NCBI RefSeq assembly: GCF_900102075.1
Contig: NZ_FNAV01000002.1
Coordinates: 186,001 to 250,000 of the forward strand
Origin: Salipiger thiooxidans
GTDB taxonomy: Bacteria > Pseudomonadota > Alphaproteobacteria > Rhodobacterales > Rhodobacteraceae
Direction of reading: 5' to 3'
Length of the DNA: 64,000 bases
The notes under the pieces were generated by a model. That model ran no database searches. It was not told the DNA's origin and saw nothing but the letters and a program-made list of their open reading frames with translations. A program made the position numbers and the translations under genes. Positions 16,875-25,135 of this stretch are shown piece after piece; positions within the stretch are counted from its first letter, which is position 1; the number at the start of each line of letters is the position of its first letter.

Positions 16875-16912
16875 CCCGGCGCCAGGGGGCCGCTTGTGCC
16901 TTTCAATGTTGC

Positions 16913-16926
16913 TTTCTGTTTGTATT
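16913..16926 (+). promoter_or_regulatory. Candidate DeoR operator, copy 2 (deoR promoter)
   Basis: TTTCTGTTTGTATT lies 67 bases before the DeoR start and matches 12 of 14 bases of the site at 14422-14435. A repeated CTTTC (16900-16904 and 16912-16916) precedes it. It suggests autoregulation of the DeoR gene and common control with the ABC and BtpA/FGGY units. Confidence 0.5.
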
Positions 16927-16992
16927 GATCCGACTATGACCGGACCGGGTCGTGGGCCGCACCTTATGACCTGAGGAAGGGACCAGCACAGC

Positions 16993-17793
16993 ATGAGCAC
17001 CGCCACATCGAAGGGGCCCGGCAGGCTGATCGGGCGCGTCCGCAAGGACCGCATCTCGCAGATGGTGCGCGACAACGGCTTCATGTCCTCCGCCGATCTG
17101 GCCGAGACCTTCAAGGTCTCCGAGATGACCGTGCGCCGCGATCTCGCGGAGCTCGAGGAACGCGGCGACCTGCGGCGCACCCATGGCGGCGCCATCGCCT
17201 CGGAGCCCGAGGCCGAGACCCGCATCGCCGAGCCCTTCTTCGACGAGCGCCTCCGGCGCAATGCCGAGGCCAAGGCCCGCATCGCCCGCGCCGCCGCCCG
17301 GCTGGTGACGGCGGGCCAGATCACCGCGCTCGACGTGGGCACGACCACCTTCGAACTCGGCAAGCTGCTGGTGGCGGAGGCGCAGCAGCGCGTCTTCACC
17401 AACAACCTGCGGGTCGCGGCGCTCGACACCCGGGCCGAGGTCTACCTGCTCGGCGGGAGGCTGCGGCCCAACGAGAAATCCATGGTCGGCCCCATCGCGC
17501 TGGAACAGGCGCGCAAGCTCTGGTTCGACATCGCCTTCATCGGCGTCTCGTCGATCTCGCCGGAGGGGATCTTCGATTATTCCATCGAGGATACCGAGAT
17601 CAAACGCGTCTACATGAGCCGCGCCACCCGCAAGGTGGTGCTGGCGGACAGCTCGAAGTTCGACGAGATGGCGCTGGTGCAGATCGGCACGCTCGGCCAG
17701 TTCGACGTGCTGGTGACGGACGAGGCACCGGGCCCCGCGCTCGCGGCGGATCTTGCCGCCGCGAAGGTCAGGGTGATCGTCGCCGGGGCCTGA
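16993..17793 (+). CDS. DeoR/GlpR-family transcriptional regulator
   Basis: This 266-residue protein has an N-terminal DeoR helix-turn-helix (ADLAETFKVSEMTVRRDLAE, with the usual RRTHGGA that follows) and a DeoRC sugar-phosphate sensor domain (about residues 90-250, with DVGTTTFELGKLL). DeoR proteins usually repress sugar operons and release DNA on binding a phosphorylated intermediate. Here the likely targets are the ABC operon, the BtpA/FGGY operon and its own gene, all of which have or adjoin the shared TTTYTGTTTGTWTT site. It converges on the SDR gene (9-base gap). Confidence 0.92.
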   Translation: MSTATSKGPGRLIGRVRKDRISQMVRDNGFMSSADLAETFKVSEMTVRRDLAELEERGDLRRTHGGAIASEPEAETRIAEPFFDERLRRNAEAKARIARAAARLVTAGQITALDVGTTTFELGKLLVAEAQQRVFTNNLRVAALDTRAEVYLLGGRLRPNEKSMVGPIALEQARKLWFDIAFIGVSSISPEGIFDYSIEDTEIKRVYMSRATRKVVLADSSKFDEMALVQIGTLGQFDVLVTDEAPGPALAADLAAAKVRVIVAGA

Positions 17794-17802
17794 GCGCGCC
17801 GC

Positions 17803-18588
17803 TCAGGTGGTGTAGACACCGCCGGTCACGTTGATGCCCTGCCCGGTCATGAAGCCCGCCGCGTCCGAGGCGAGGAAGGCCACCAGCGTTGCGATGTCCT
17901 CGGGCTCTTCGAGCCGGCCCAGCGGCGTCTGGCGGACGTAGTCGGCGATGACCTCCTCGGGGGTGAGGCCGCGCAGCTCTGCCTCCCACGCCACTTCGCG
18001 CTCCTGCATGCCGGTGCGCACGAAGCCCGGGCAGACCGCGTTGACGCGAATGCCGTCCGAGGCCAGCTCGCGCGCCAGCGCCTGCGTCCAGCCCAGCACC
18101 GCGAATTTCGAGGCAGAGTAATGCGCCAGCAGCGGCGCGCCGATCTTGGCGGCGAGCGAGGCGGTGTTCACGATCACGCCCGTGCCCGCCGAAAGGAAAT
18201 GCCGCGCGGCGATTTGGTTGGTCAGGAACACGCCGCGGGTGTTGACGTCGAGGTTGAAGTCCCATTCCTCGTCGGTCAGCTCCACCGCCCGGTTCATGGT
18301 CGAGACCCCGGCGTTGGCGCAGAGGATGTCGTAGCCGCCGAAGGCTTCGGTCACCTGCGCAAAGGCGGTCTCGACGCTGTCGCGGCGGCGCACGTCGATG
18401 CCGAGCCCGATGTGGTCCGCGCCCAGCCCGGCGGCGGTCTCGCGCGCGGCGGCCTCGTCGAGGTCGGCGATGGCGACCCGGACCCCGTGCTCGGCCAGCG
18501 TCGCGCAGATCGCGGCGCCGATGCCCCTCGCGCCGCCGGTCACGATAGCGCGCTTGCCTGCGAGGTCGGTTCCGATCTTCATGGTCAT
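17803..18588 (-). CDS. SDR-family NAD(P)-dependent oxidoreductase
   Basis: This 261-residue short-chain dehydrogenase has the cofactor motif TGGARGIG near residue 17, NAG in ILCANAGVS, and the catalytic YSASK. The C-terminus FMTGQGINVTGGVYTT is typical of sugar or polyol dehydrogenases such as sorbitol and ribitol types. Its ATG overlaps the stop codon of the HAD gene (18585-18588), so the two are translationally coupled. Together with the HAD hydrolase it may oxidise a dephosphorylated polyol. The specific substrate is unknown. Confidence 0.9.
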   Translation of the reverse strand: MTMKIGTDLAGKRAIVTGGARGIGAAICATLAEHGVRVAIADLDEAAARETAAGLGADHIGLGIDVRRRDSVETAFAQVTEAFGGYDILCANAGVSTMNRAVELTDEEWDFNLDVNTRGVFLTNQIAARHFLSAGTGVIVNTASLAAKIGAPLLAHYSASKFAVLGWTQALARELASDGIRVNAVCPGFVRTGMQEREVAWEAELRGLTPEEVIADYVRQTPLGRLEEPEDIATLVAFLASDAAGFMTGQGINVTGGVYTT

Positions 18589-19289
18589 TGCTCCTTGGTC
18601 AGATCGCCCGGCCGCGGCAGGGCATCGGGCGCGGTGACGCCCAGAATGGGGGTGATGAGTTCGTCGAGCCGCGCCACGGTCAGCTCGGCGCCGGGCACAA
18701 CGAGATGCTCGGTCGCGATGCCGAAGACCCGCAGCCCGGCGGCGCTGGCCGAGATGGCGCCGGTTTCACTGTCCTCGACGGCCGCGACCTGGGCGGGCGC
18801 GAGACCGAGGCGCGAGGCCGCCATGGCGTAGGGCGCCGGGTGAGGCTTGCCGTGGGGCACGTCGTCGTAGCTGACGGAGAACGCGATGTCGCCGGCGATG
18901 CCGAGGGCCGCGATATTGGCGTCGACGATGCGGCGGACCGAGTTCGAGACGCAGACCATGCGGACCCCTGCCCCGCGCGCCGCCGCCAGCAGCTCTTCCA
19001 TGCCCGCCAGCGGCCGCAGCTCTCCGGCACGGGCGCAGTAGCGCGCGACGATGAGGTCGGTCCAGCGCTGGTGCGACAGGTCCGCAGGCCGGCGCGGTTC
19101 CAGCGCGGTCCAGACGTCGGCGAGATGCACGCCGCGGAAGCGATCGTCGTCGAGGCCGCTCAGGTCGACCCCGGTCTCGGCGCAGACCTCGTTCAGCACG
19201 TCGAGGTGCAGCGGCTCGCTGTCGACCAGCGTCCCGTCAATGTCAAAGGCGATGGCCGCGATGGTGGCGGCCCCGGACGGTACGGTCAT
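18585..19289 (-). CDS. HAD-superfamily hydrolase, beta-phosphoglucomutase/phosphatase-like
   Basis: This 234-residue HAD protein has motif I FDIDGTLVDSEPLH near residue 12, motif II CVSNS, motif III GKPHPAPY and motif IV VEDSETG. The fold is that of small sugar phosphatases and beta-phosphoglucomutases. The start was set at MTVPSGAATIAAIAFDIDG (19289), because upstream in-frame codons are not conserved in style and lie in the promoter gap. It heads a two-gene operon with the SDR. Confidence 0.88.
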   Translation of the reverse strand: MTVPSGAATIAAIAFDIDGTLVDSEPLHLDVLNEVCAETGVDLSGLDDDRFRGVHLADVWTALEPRRPADLSHQRWTDLIVARYCARAGELRPLAGMEELLAAARGAGVRMVCVSNSVRRIVDANIAALGIAGDIAFSVSYDDVPHGKPHPAPYAMAASRLGLAPAQVAAVEDSETGAISASAAGLRVFGIATEHLVVPGAELTVARLDELITPILGVTAPDALPRPGDLTKEQ

Positions 19290-19492
19290 GAAGGCTCCGC
19301 TGGTTTCGTGCGACCCTAACCAAGATTCGAACAGTTGCAAACATTTTAGCACACTGGCTTTGCCCTGGGCACGCGCCCTGGCCACCGGCGCAGGTATCGC
19401 AGCCATAGGCAGGCGCTATTTGTGAGCGGACCGCCCTCGTGCTTGTCTTGGCCCGACAGCCTCGCGCCCCTTTCACAGCCAAGGACCGACCG

Positions 19493-20737
19493 ATGCCCTT
19501 CTCGCCCGACGCCCGCGCAGATCTCGACCGCTATTGGAGCACCATCGAGGCCTCGGCCCAGATCGGCATGGGGCGCCCTGGCGGGTTGTCGCGACTGGCG
19601 CTGTCGGATGCGGACCGCGACATGCGCGACCTCTTCGTGGAGTGGTGCGAGGACGCGGGCCTCACCATCGGCATCGACGAATGCGGCTCGATCTTCGCCC
19701 GCCGCGACGGTCGCCAGAACGAGCTGCCGCCGGTGATGATCGGCAGCCACCTCGACACGCAGATCAACGGCGGCCGATTCGACGGAATCGCGGGGGTGCT
19801 GGCGGCGCTCGAGGTGGTGCGCAGCCTCAACGATCTGGGCCACGTCACCCGGCGCCCCATCGTCATCGTCAACTGGACCAACGAGGAAGGCTCCCGCTTC
19901 TCGCCACCGATGGTGGCCTCGGGCTGCTTCGTCGGTCGCTACGAGACCGGCTGGGTGCATGATCTCGTCGCCGATGACGGCGCCCGCTTCGGCGACGAGC
20001 TCTCGCGCATCGGCTACAAGGGCAACATCCCCTGCGGCGGCGCCGAGATCGACGCCTATCTCGAGATGCACATCGAACAGGGCCCGCTGCTCGACGCCGA
20101 AGGCTACGAGCTGGGCGTGGTGACCGGCGGCTACCCGAGTCGCGGCATCCGCGCCCGCTTCGAGGGCGAGACCGCCCACACCGGCCCCACGCCCATGGAC
20201 CTGCGCCACAACGCGCTGGTGGCCGGCGCGCGCTGGCTGACGGCGGTGGACGACATCGGCTGGGATTACGCGGTGCATGACGGCAAGGCCACCGCGGCCA
20301 AGCTCAGCGCCTGGCCCAACAAGCCCGGGATCCTGTCCGAGAGCGCCGAGGCGATCTGCGACGTTCGCCACCCGGACCCGGTCACCACCCGCGTCATGGC
20401 CGAGAAGATGCGCCGCGCGCTGCACGAATCCGCCGCAAGGGCCGGCTGCACCGCCAGCGTCGAGGACGAATGGCACTGGGGCGGCGACATCTTCGATGCA
20501 GGCCTCGTGGCCATGGTGCGTGGCGAGGCGCAGCGCATGGGCTTGCGCTGGCGCGACATCCAGAGCCAGGCCGGGCACGACGCCTATTTCCTCGCCACCC
20601 ACTGCCCCACCGCGATGATCTTCACGCCCTGCAAAGGCGGCATCACCCACAACAACCGCGAGGATTGCGCGCCCGAGGATCTCGTCGCCGGTCTCAACGT
20701 GCTGCTGCACACGGCCGTTGCCCGCGCCGACCGCTGA
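19493..20737 (+). CDS. M20-family Zn-dependent amidase (hydantoinase/carbamoylase family)
   Basis: This 414-residue protein has the metal ligands of the allantoate amidohydrolase/N-carbamoyl-L-amino-acid hydrolase family: His86 in GSHLDTQ, Asp97 in GRFDG, Glu131-132 in NEEG, HIEQGP near residue 200, and QSQAGHDAYF near the C-terminus. These enzymes remove carbamoyl or ureido groups from amino-acid derivatives, releasing ammonia and carbon dioxide. The start at 19493 follows AAGGACCGACCG. It is alone on the plus strand between divergent and convergent neighbours. It could complete a hydantoin route begun by HyuAB at 33671, but that link is only inferred. Confidence 0.88.
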   Translation: MPFSPDARADLDRYWSTIEASAQIGMGRPGGLSRLALSDADRDMRDLFVEWCEDAGLTIGIDECGSIFARRDGRQNELPPVMIGSHLDTQINGGRFDGIAGVLAALEVVRSLNDLGHVTRRPIVIVNWTNEEGSRFSPPMVASGCFVGRYETGWVHDLVADDGARFGDELSRIGYKGNIPCGGAEIDAYLEMHIEQGPLLDAEGYELGVVTGGYPSRGIRARFEGETAHTGPTPMDLRHNALVAGARWLTAVDDIGWDYAVHDGKATAAKLSAWPNKPGILSESAEAICDVRHPDPVTTRVMAEKMRRALHESAARAGCTASVEDEWHWGGDIFDAGLVAMVRGEAQRMGLRWRDIQSQAGHDAYFLATHCPTAMIFTPCKGGITHNNREDCAPEDLVAGLNVLLHTAVARADR

Positions 20738-20753
20738 CCGGCGGTGCGCGGCC

Positions 20754-21686
20754 TCAGCCCATGTCGGGGTAGAGGTTCAGCAGCTCCTCGATGAGATGCA
20801 CGAACTTCTCCTCGGCGGAGGAAAGCTGCAGCCGCGGGTTGGTGACGAGGAAGACGTCGGCGCCGAGCTGCTGGTCCGAGATCTTGAGCGGCCAGAGATT
20901 GCCGTGCTCGATTTCATCCATCACCGAGACCAGCGGCAGGATCCCGATGCCGAGCCCGGACATGATCATGCGCCGGATCTCTTCCATGTTGGGCGAGGCG
21001 CCGCTGATGCGCTGGCCGAGGTTGGCGCTCTGGCGCAGCACCGCCATGGGCTCGAGCCCGCCCGCGTCGGTGGCGCAGGCGAAGGTGATGAAGGGCTCCT
21101 GCTGGAGATCGCGCAGCGCCACGTCCTCGCGCCCGAAGAGCGGGTGCTCCTTGCCGCAGAAGATGCCGAACTCCTCGCGGAAGAGCTTGCGGCAGGTCAG
21201 GTTCATCACCGGCTTCGACAGCAGGCAGACCCCGAGGCCGACGCGCTCGTCCTGAAGGTTGCGGATGATGGTCTGGCTGCTTTGCACCTCGATGCGGAAG
21301 CTGACCGAGGGGTGGCGCTGGTGGAAGAGCCGGAGTGCCTCGTCGAAGAGCGGGCTGCGCAGGTTGGTGATGATCTGGAACCGCACCTCGCCGCGCTCCT
21401 CGTCCACACCGTGGCGGCTGAGGCCGGCGATGCGGTCGGCCGAGCGGAGCATCTCGGTGCATTCGCGGTGGATCTTGGTGCCGCGCAGGGTCAGCTCGAA
21501 ATGGCGGCTGTCGCGGAACACCAGCTGACAGCCGAGCTGCTCCTCGAGCTTGCGCAGGGCGTTGGTGACCGAGGGCTGGCTCACCCCCAGACGCTGCGCC
21601 GCCCGCGTCAGGCTCTGCTCTTCCGCGATCACGTGGAAGGTGCGCAGGAGGTTCCAGTTCAGCTCGGTCAGGGAAATACCGTCCAT
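20754..21686 (-). CDS. LysR-family transcriptional regulator
   Basis: This 310-residue protein has a LysR helix-turn-helix (about residues 5-65, with LTRAAQRLGVSQPSVTNALRKL) and a substrate-binding domain (about 90-290). The start was chosen at MDGISLTELNWNLL; further upstream the frame is open only as GC-rich read-through. It is divergent from the RraA-like gene and the Dpp operon. A perfect 6-base-arm palindrome of LysR type lies between them at 21866-21882, so these genes are its likely targets. Confidence 0.9.
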   Translation of the reverse strand: MDGISLTELNWNLLRTFHVIAEEQSLTRAAQRLGVSQPSVTNALRKLEEQLGCQLVFRDSRHFELTLRGTKIHRECTEMLRSADRIAGLSRHGVDEERGEVRFQIITNLRSPLFDEALRLFHQRHPSVSFRIEVQSSQTIIRNLQDERVGLGVCLLSKPVMNLTCRKLFREEFGIFCGKEHPLFGREDVALRDLQQEPFITFACATDAGGLEPMAVLRQSANLGQRISGASPNMEEIRRMIMSGLGIGILPLVSVMDEIEHGNLWPLKISDQQLGADVFLVTNPRLQLSSAEEKFVHLIEELLNLYPDMG

Positions 21687-21865
21687 TTTTTCATCACTTG
21701 CCGGAGCAACGGGAATTGTCCCGGCCCGCGATCCCCCGGGGACCGCAGGGCACGGTCGCCGCGAGGCGTTACACGCGGATGGCGTGACTTTACAGCGAAA
21801 ACGCGCCTCCGCCAGCATCCGCGCACAACGTCGCACAGCCGCGCCGCGCGCCGGCCCGCCACGAG

Positions 21866-21882
21866 GCTATCCCAGCGATAGC
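21866..21882. promoter_or_regulatory. Candidate LysR operator (GCTATC-N5-GATAGC)
   Basis: GCTATC-CCAGC-GATAGC is a perfect inverted repeat whose core reads T-N11-A, the standard LysR recognition shape. It is 70 bases before the RraA-like start and 180 bases from the LysR start. Position and symmetry make it the best operator candidate in this gap. Confidence 0.6.
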
Positions 21883-21951
21883 GGACGGTTATTTGACCCT
21901 GCCCAATCATAACGCTTCGATTTGGGGAACTCTTGCAGATCGGACCGCCTC

Positions 21952-22587
21952 ATGACCGCCACCCCGGACGCCACCGTCGATTACGCCACCGTCGAAACAG
22001 CGACGCTGGGCCACTTCCTGTCCGACGGCTTCATGGTCCCGGCGATCCAGTCGGTGAGCTCGGGGATTCGCATCGCGGGCCCGGCGCTGACCGTCCGCCT
22101 GCCCGGAGACGACGGCATGGCGCTGGTCGAGGCGCTCTCCATCGCCGAGCCCGGCCAGATCGTGGTCGTCGACCGTTGCGGCGACCTGCGCCACGCCTGC
22201 TGGGGCGCCGTCACCACCAATGCCGCCATCGCGCGCGGCGTGAAGGGCGCCATCATCGACGGGTTCATCACCGATCTCAGCGCGATCCGCGAGCTGGGCT
22301 TCCCGGTCTGGTGCCGCGGCCGCTCGCCCATCACCACCCGCCAGCGCGGGCTTGGCGGCAACGTCAATCACCGCGTCGCCTGCGGCGGGGTCAGCGTCGC
22401 GCCGGGCGACCTGGTGATCGCGGACGAGAACGGCGTGGTGGTGCTGCCCCCCTCTGATGCCGAAATGCACTGCACCCGGGCGCTGGCGATGCAGGCCAAC
22501 GAACCCGAGCTCATCCGCCGCCTGCATGCCGGCGAGACCATGGCCGACCTGGCCCAACCGAAAGAGCCGCGCGTGGCGGCCGACTGA
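21952..22587 (+). CDS. RraA-like protein (aldolase/decarboxylase superfamily)
   Basis: This 211-residue RraA/HMG-aldolase-like protein has the blocks GQIVVVDRCGDLRHACWG and GVKGAIIDGFITD. Active members carry D-x20-R-D, where the Arg binds substrate and the last Asp helps bind metal. Here the Arg position is Thr107 (DGFITD, 103-108) and the first Asp position is Ala, so the usual pyruvate-aldolase or decarboxylase chemistry may be lost or changed. It is followed by the Dpp-type binding-protein gene with 33 bases between, so it belongs to that operon. RNase E inhibition is not implied. Confidence 0.82.
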   Translation: MTATPDATVDYATVETATLGHFLSDGFMVPAIQSVSSGIRIAGPALTVRLPGDDGMALVEALSIAEPGQIVVVDRCGDLRHACWGAVTTNAAIARGVKGAIIDGFITDLSAIRELGFPVWCRGRSPITTRQRGLGGNVNHRVACGGVSVAPGDLVIADENGVVVLPPSDAEMHCTRALAMQANEPELIRRLHAGETMADLAQPKEPRVAAD

Positions 22588-22620
22588 ATGACAAACGCAA
22601 CGCAACAGGGAACTCTCCTC

Positions 22621-24147
22621 ATGACCCTCACGACGACCACCATGGCCCGCCTGCTGGGCGCGAGCGCTCTGGCGCTGTCGCTGGCCGCCGGTGCCGCCCA
22701 CGCGGGCAAGGCCGACGACACGCTGAACGTGGCCTTCGCCGCCGAACCGGAGCCGCTCGACAGCTACAAGATCGCGGGCCGTCAGGGCCTGATCCTCGCC
22801 CGCCACATCTATGACGGGCTGCTCTACAAGGACCTCAACACCGGCGAGTTCCTCCCGGCGCTGGCCGAGAGCTACGAGTACGTCGAGCCGCTGGTGATGG
22901 AGTTCAAGCTGCGCGAGGGCGTCAAATTCCACAACGGCGCGGATTTCACCGCCGATGACGTGGTGACCACCTTCGACATGGTGACCGACCCCGAGTACGG
23001 CACCCGCTACGCGATCTACGTCGACTGGATCGACAGCGTCGAGAAGATCGACGACTACACCGTGCGCATCAACATGTCGAAGCCCTTCGCCGGCGCGCTC
23101 GAGATGCTCGCCGACGCGCTGCCGATCTACCCGCACGAATTCTTCGCCGAGAACGGCTCCGAGGGCATCACCCGCACGCCCATCGGCACCGGCCCCTACA
23201 AGCTGGTCTCGCAGGAGCCCGGCGTGCGCTACGAGCTCGAGAAGTTCGAGGACTACTATCCCGAGGGCCCGAAGGCCGGCGCCAGCATCGGCAAGATCGT
23301 CGTGCGCACCATCCCCGAGCTCAACACCCAGTACGCCGAGCTGATGTCGGGCAACCTCGACTGGATCTGGCGCATCCCGCCGGATCAGGCCTCGCGTCTG
23401 GAGAGCCGCGTGCAGGTGATCTCGGCGCCGATCATGCGCATCGCCTACGTGGGCTTCGCACCGCTCGCGCTCGACGCCGAGAGCCCCATCGCCAAGCAGG
23501 AGGTCCGTCAGGCCCTGATCCACGCAGTCAACCGCGAGGCCATCACCAAAGCCTTCGGCGGCGCCGGCTCCGAGGTGCTGAATACGCCCTGCAACCCGGC
23601 CCAGTTCGGCTGCGAGCAGGACGTCACCGCCTATGAGTACGACCCCGAGAAGGCCAGGCAGATGCTGGCGGACGCGGGCTATGCCGACGGCTTCGAGATG
23701 GAGATGGTCTTCGCCGCTATGCCCCGCCCCGTGGCCGAGGCCGTGGCCGCGGATCTCGCCAAGGTCGGCGTGACGCTGATCCTGAACGAGCAGCAATACG
23801 CGGCCGGCGTCGGCCAGTGGCGCGCCAAGGAGCTTCCGGCGTTCTTCTCGAACTGGGGCAGCTACGGCATCGGCGACGCGGCCTTCATCCTGTCGAACTT
23901 CTTCGGCGGCGGCGCCGACGACCTGATCCAGGACCCGCAGCTTGCCGAGTGGCTCACCACCGCCGACACCGCGTCGGACCGCGAGGTGCGCGCCGAAAAC
24001 TACTCGATGGCGGTGAAGGAGATCGTGGACCAGGCCTACTGGATGCCCATGTACAACTTCAACGTGAACTACGGCCTCTCGCCGGACCTGAGCTTCACGC
24101 CCTACCCCGACGAGTTCGCCCGCTGGTGGGAAGCCAGCTGGAAGTGA
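22621..24147 (+). CDS. ABC transporter substrate-binding protein, DppA-like (system 1)
   Basis: This 508-residue family 5 binding protein has a Sec signal peptide of about 28 residues (MARLLGASALALSLAAGAAH in its core). The start at 22621 follows AGGGAA at 8 bases; the upstream ATG at 22588 is possible. Conserved blocks are GLLYKDLNTGEFLPALAESY, LREGVKFHNGADFTADDV and IGTGPYKLV. It is the periplasmic capture subunit for the transporter encoded downstream, for peptides or peptide-like, opine or cyclic amide ligands. A GC-rich stem-loop follows before the permease gene. Confidence 0.92.
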   Translation: MTLTTTTMARLLGASALALSLAAGAAHAGKADDTLNVAFAAEPEPLDSYKIAGRQGLILARHIYDGLLYKDLNTGEFLPALAESYEYVEPLVMEFKLREGVKFHNGADFTADDVVTTFDMVTDPEYGTRYAIYVDWIDSVEKIDDYTVRINMSKPFAGALEMLADALPIYPHEFFAENGSEGITRTPIGTGPYKLVSQEPGVRYELEKFEDYYPEGPKAGASIGKIVVRTIPELNTQYAELMSGNLDWIWRIPPDQASRLESRVQVISAPIMRIAYVGFAPLALDAESPIAKQEVRQALIHAVNREAITKAFGGAGSEVLNTPCNPAQFGCEQDVTAYEYDPEKARQMLADAGYADGFEMEMVFAAMPRPVAEAVAADLAKVGVTLILNEQQYAAGVGQWRAKELPAFFSNWGSYGIGDAAFILSNFFGGGADDLIQDPQLAEWLTTADTASDREVRAENYSMAVKEIVDQAYWMPMYNFNVNYGLSPDLSFTPYPDEFARWWEASWK

Positions 24148-24157
24148 TCCCCGACTG

Positions 24158-24190
24158 GGGGCGCGCGATCCTGCGCGCCCCACCTTTTCC
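24158..24190 (+). other. Intercistronic stem-loop after binding-protein gene
   Basis: GGGGCGCGC (24158-24166) pairs perfectly with GCGCGCCCC (24173-24181) around GATCCT and is followed by ACCTTTT. It lies in the 64-base gap between the binding-protein and permease genes. A stem with a short T-run here would let the binding protein be made in excess of the membrane subunits by partial termination or mRNA protection. Confidence 0.65.
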
Positions 24191-24211
24191 GACTGACCAC
24201 GGGCCCCTGCC

Positions 24212-25135
24212 ATGCTGAGCTTTCTCCTGCGCCGCCTCGTCGTGGCGCTTGGCGTCGCCGTAGCCGTCTCGGCCTTGAGTTTCGCGCTGATCTTCCTCAC
24301 CGGCGATCCGGCCATCGCCATCGCGGGCTCGGGCGGCAGCGCCGGCGACGCCGAGGCGATCCGTCTGGCCTATGGCTTCGACCGACCCATCGTCGTGCAA
24401 TACGCCGACTGGATCGGCTCCGCCCTCACCGGCGACTTCGGCCAGTCGATCTATTTCAACATCCCCGTCTCCGAGATCATCGGCAACCGCATTCCCGTCA
24501 CCCTGACGCTGGGCATGCTGGCCTTCCTCGCGGCGCTTGCCATCGCGCTGCCGCTGGGCGTGGCCGCCGCCATGCGCCCCAACGGCTTCATCGACCGTTT
24601 CGCGCTGGTGCTCGCGGTCTCGGGACAGGCGGTGCCGAGCTTCTGGCTCGGGCTCATGGCCATCGTGGTCTTCGGCGTCTGGTACGGGCTCGTGCCGATC
24701 TCGGGCACCGAAACGTGGCAGGGCTACATCCTGCCGGTGCTGGTGCTGGCTTACTCCGCCATCCCCGAGCTCATGCGCATCACACGCTCAGGCATGATCG
24801 AGGTGCTGAACACCGACTACATCCGCTCGGCGCAGGCCAAGGGCCTGCCCACCGGACGGGTGATCCTGGTGCATGCGCTGCGCAACGCGGTGCTGCCGCT
24901 GATCTCGCTCTCGGCGGTGCAGCTGGGCATTCTGCTCTCGGGCTCCATCGTGATCGAGAGCGTCTTCGCGGTGAACGGGCTCGGCCGCCTCGCGTGGGAG
25001 TCTCTGCTGCGCTCGGACCTGCCCGTGGTGCAGGCGATCATCCTGATCCTGTCGCTCTTCTACGTGGTGCTGACCACCGCCGCCGACCTGCTGAACGCAT
25101 GGCTCGACCCGCGCCTGAGAGGAGGCGCCGCATGA
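24212..25135 (+). CDS. ABC transporter permease, DppB-like (system 1)
   Basis: This 307-residue DppB-type permease begins MLSFLLRRLVVALGVAVAVS, a typical N-terminal helix. A conserved MIEVLNTDYIRSAQAKGLP EAA-type loop lies about residues 193-211, and NGLGRLAWESLLRSDLPVVQ near the C-terminus. It has six predicted membrane segments. Its stop overlaps the start of the DppC-like gene (ATGA). Confidence 0.93.
   Translation: MLSFLLRRLVVALGVAVAVSALSFALIFLTGDPAIAIAGSGGSAGDAEAIRLAYGFDRPIVVQYADWIGSALTGDFGQSIYFNIPVSEIIGNRIPVTLTLGMLAFLAALAIALPLGVAAAMRPNGFIDRFALVLAVSGQAVPSFWLGLMAIVVFGVWYGLVPISGTETWQGYILPVLVLAYSAIPELMRITRSGMIEVLNTDYIRSAQAKGLPTGRVILVHALRNAVLPLISLSAVQLGILLSGSIVIESVFAVNGLGRLAWESLLRSDLPVVQAIILILSLFYVVLTTAADLLNAWLDPRLRGGAA

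Noticed and set aside
21907-24321. An 804-codon open frame on the minus strand
   Set aside because: It is antisense to the RraA-like and DppA-like genes, with low-complexity composition and no domain.
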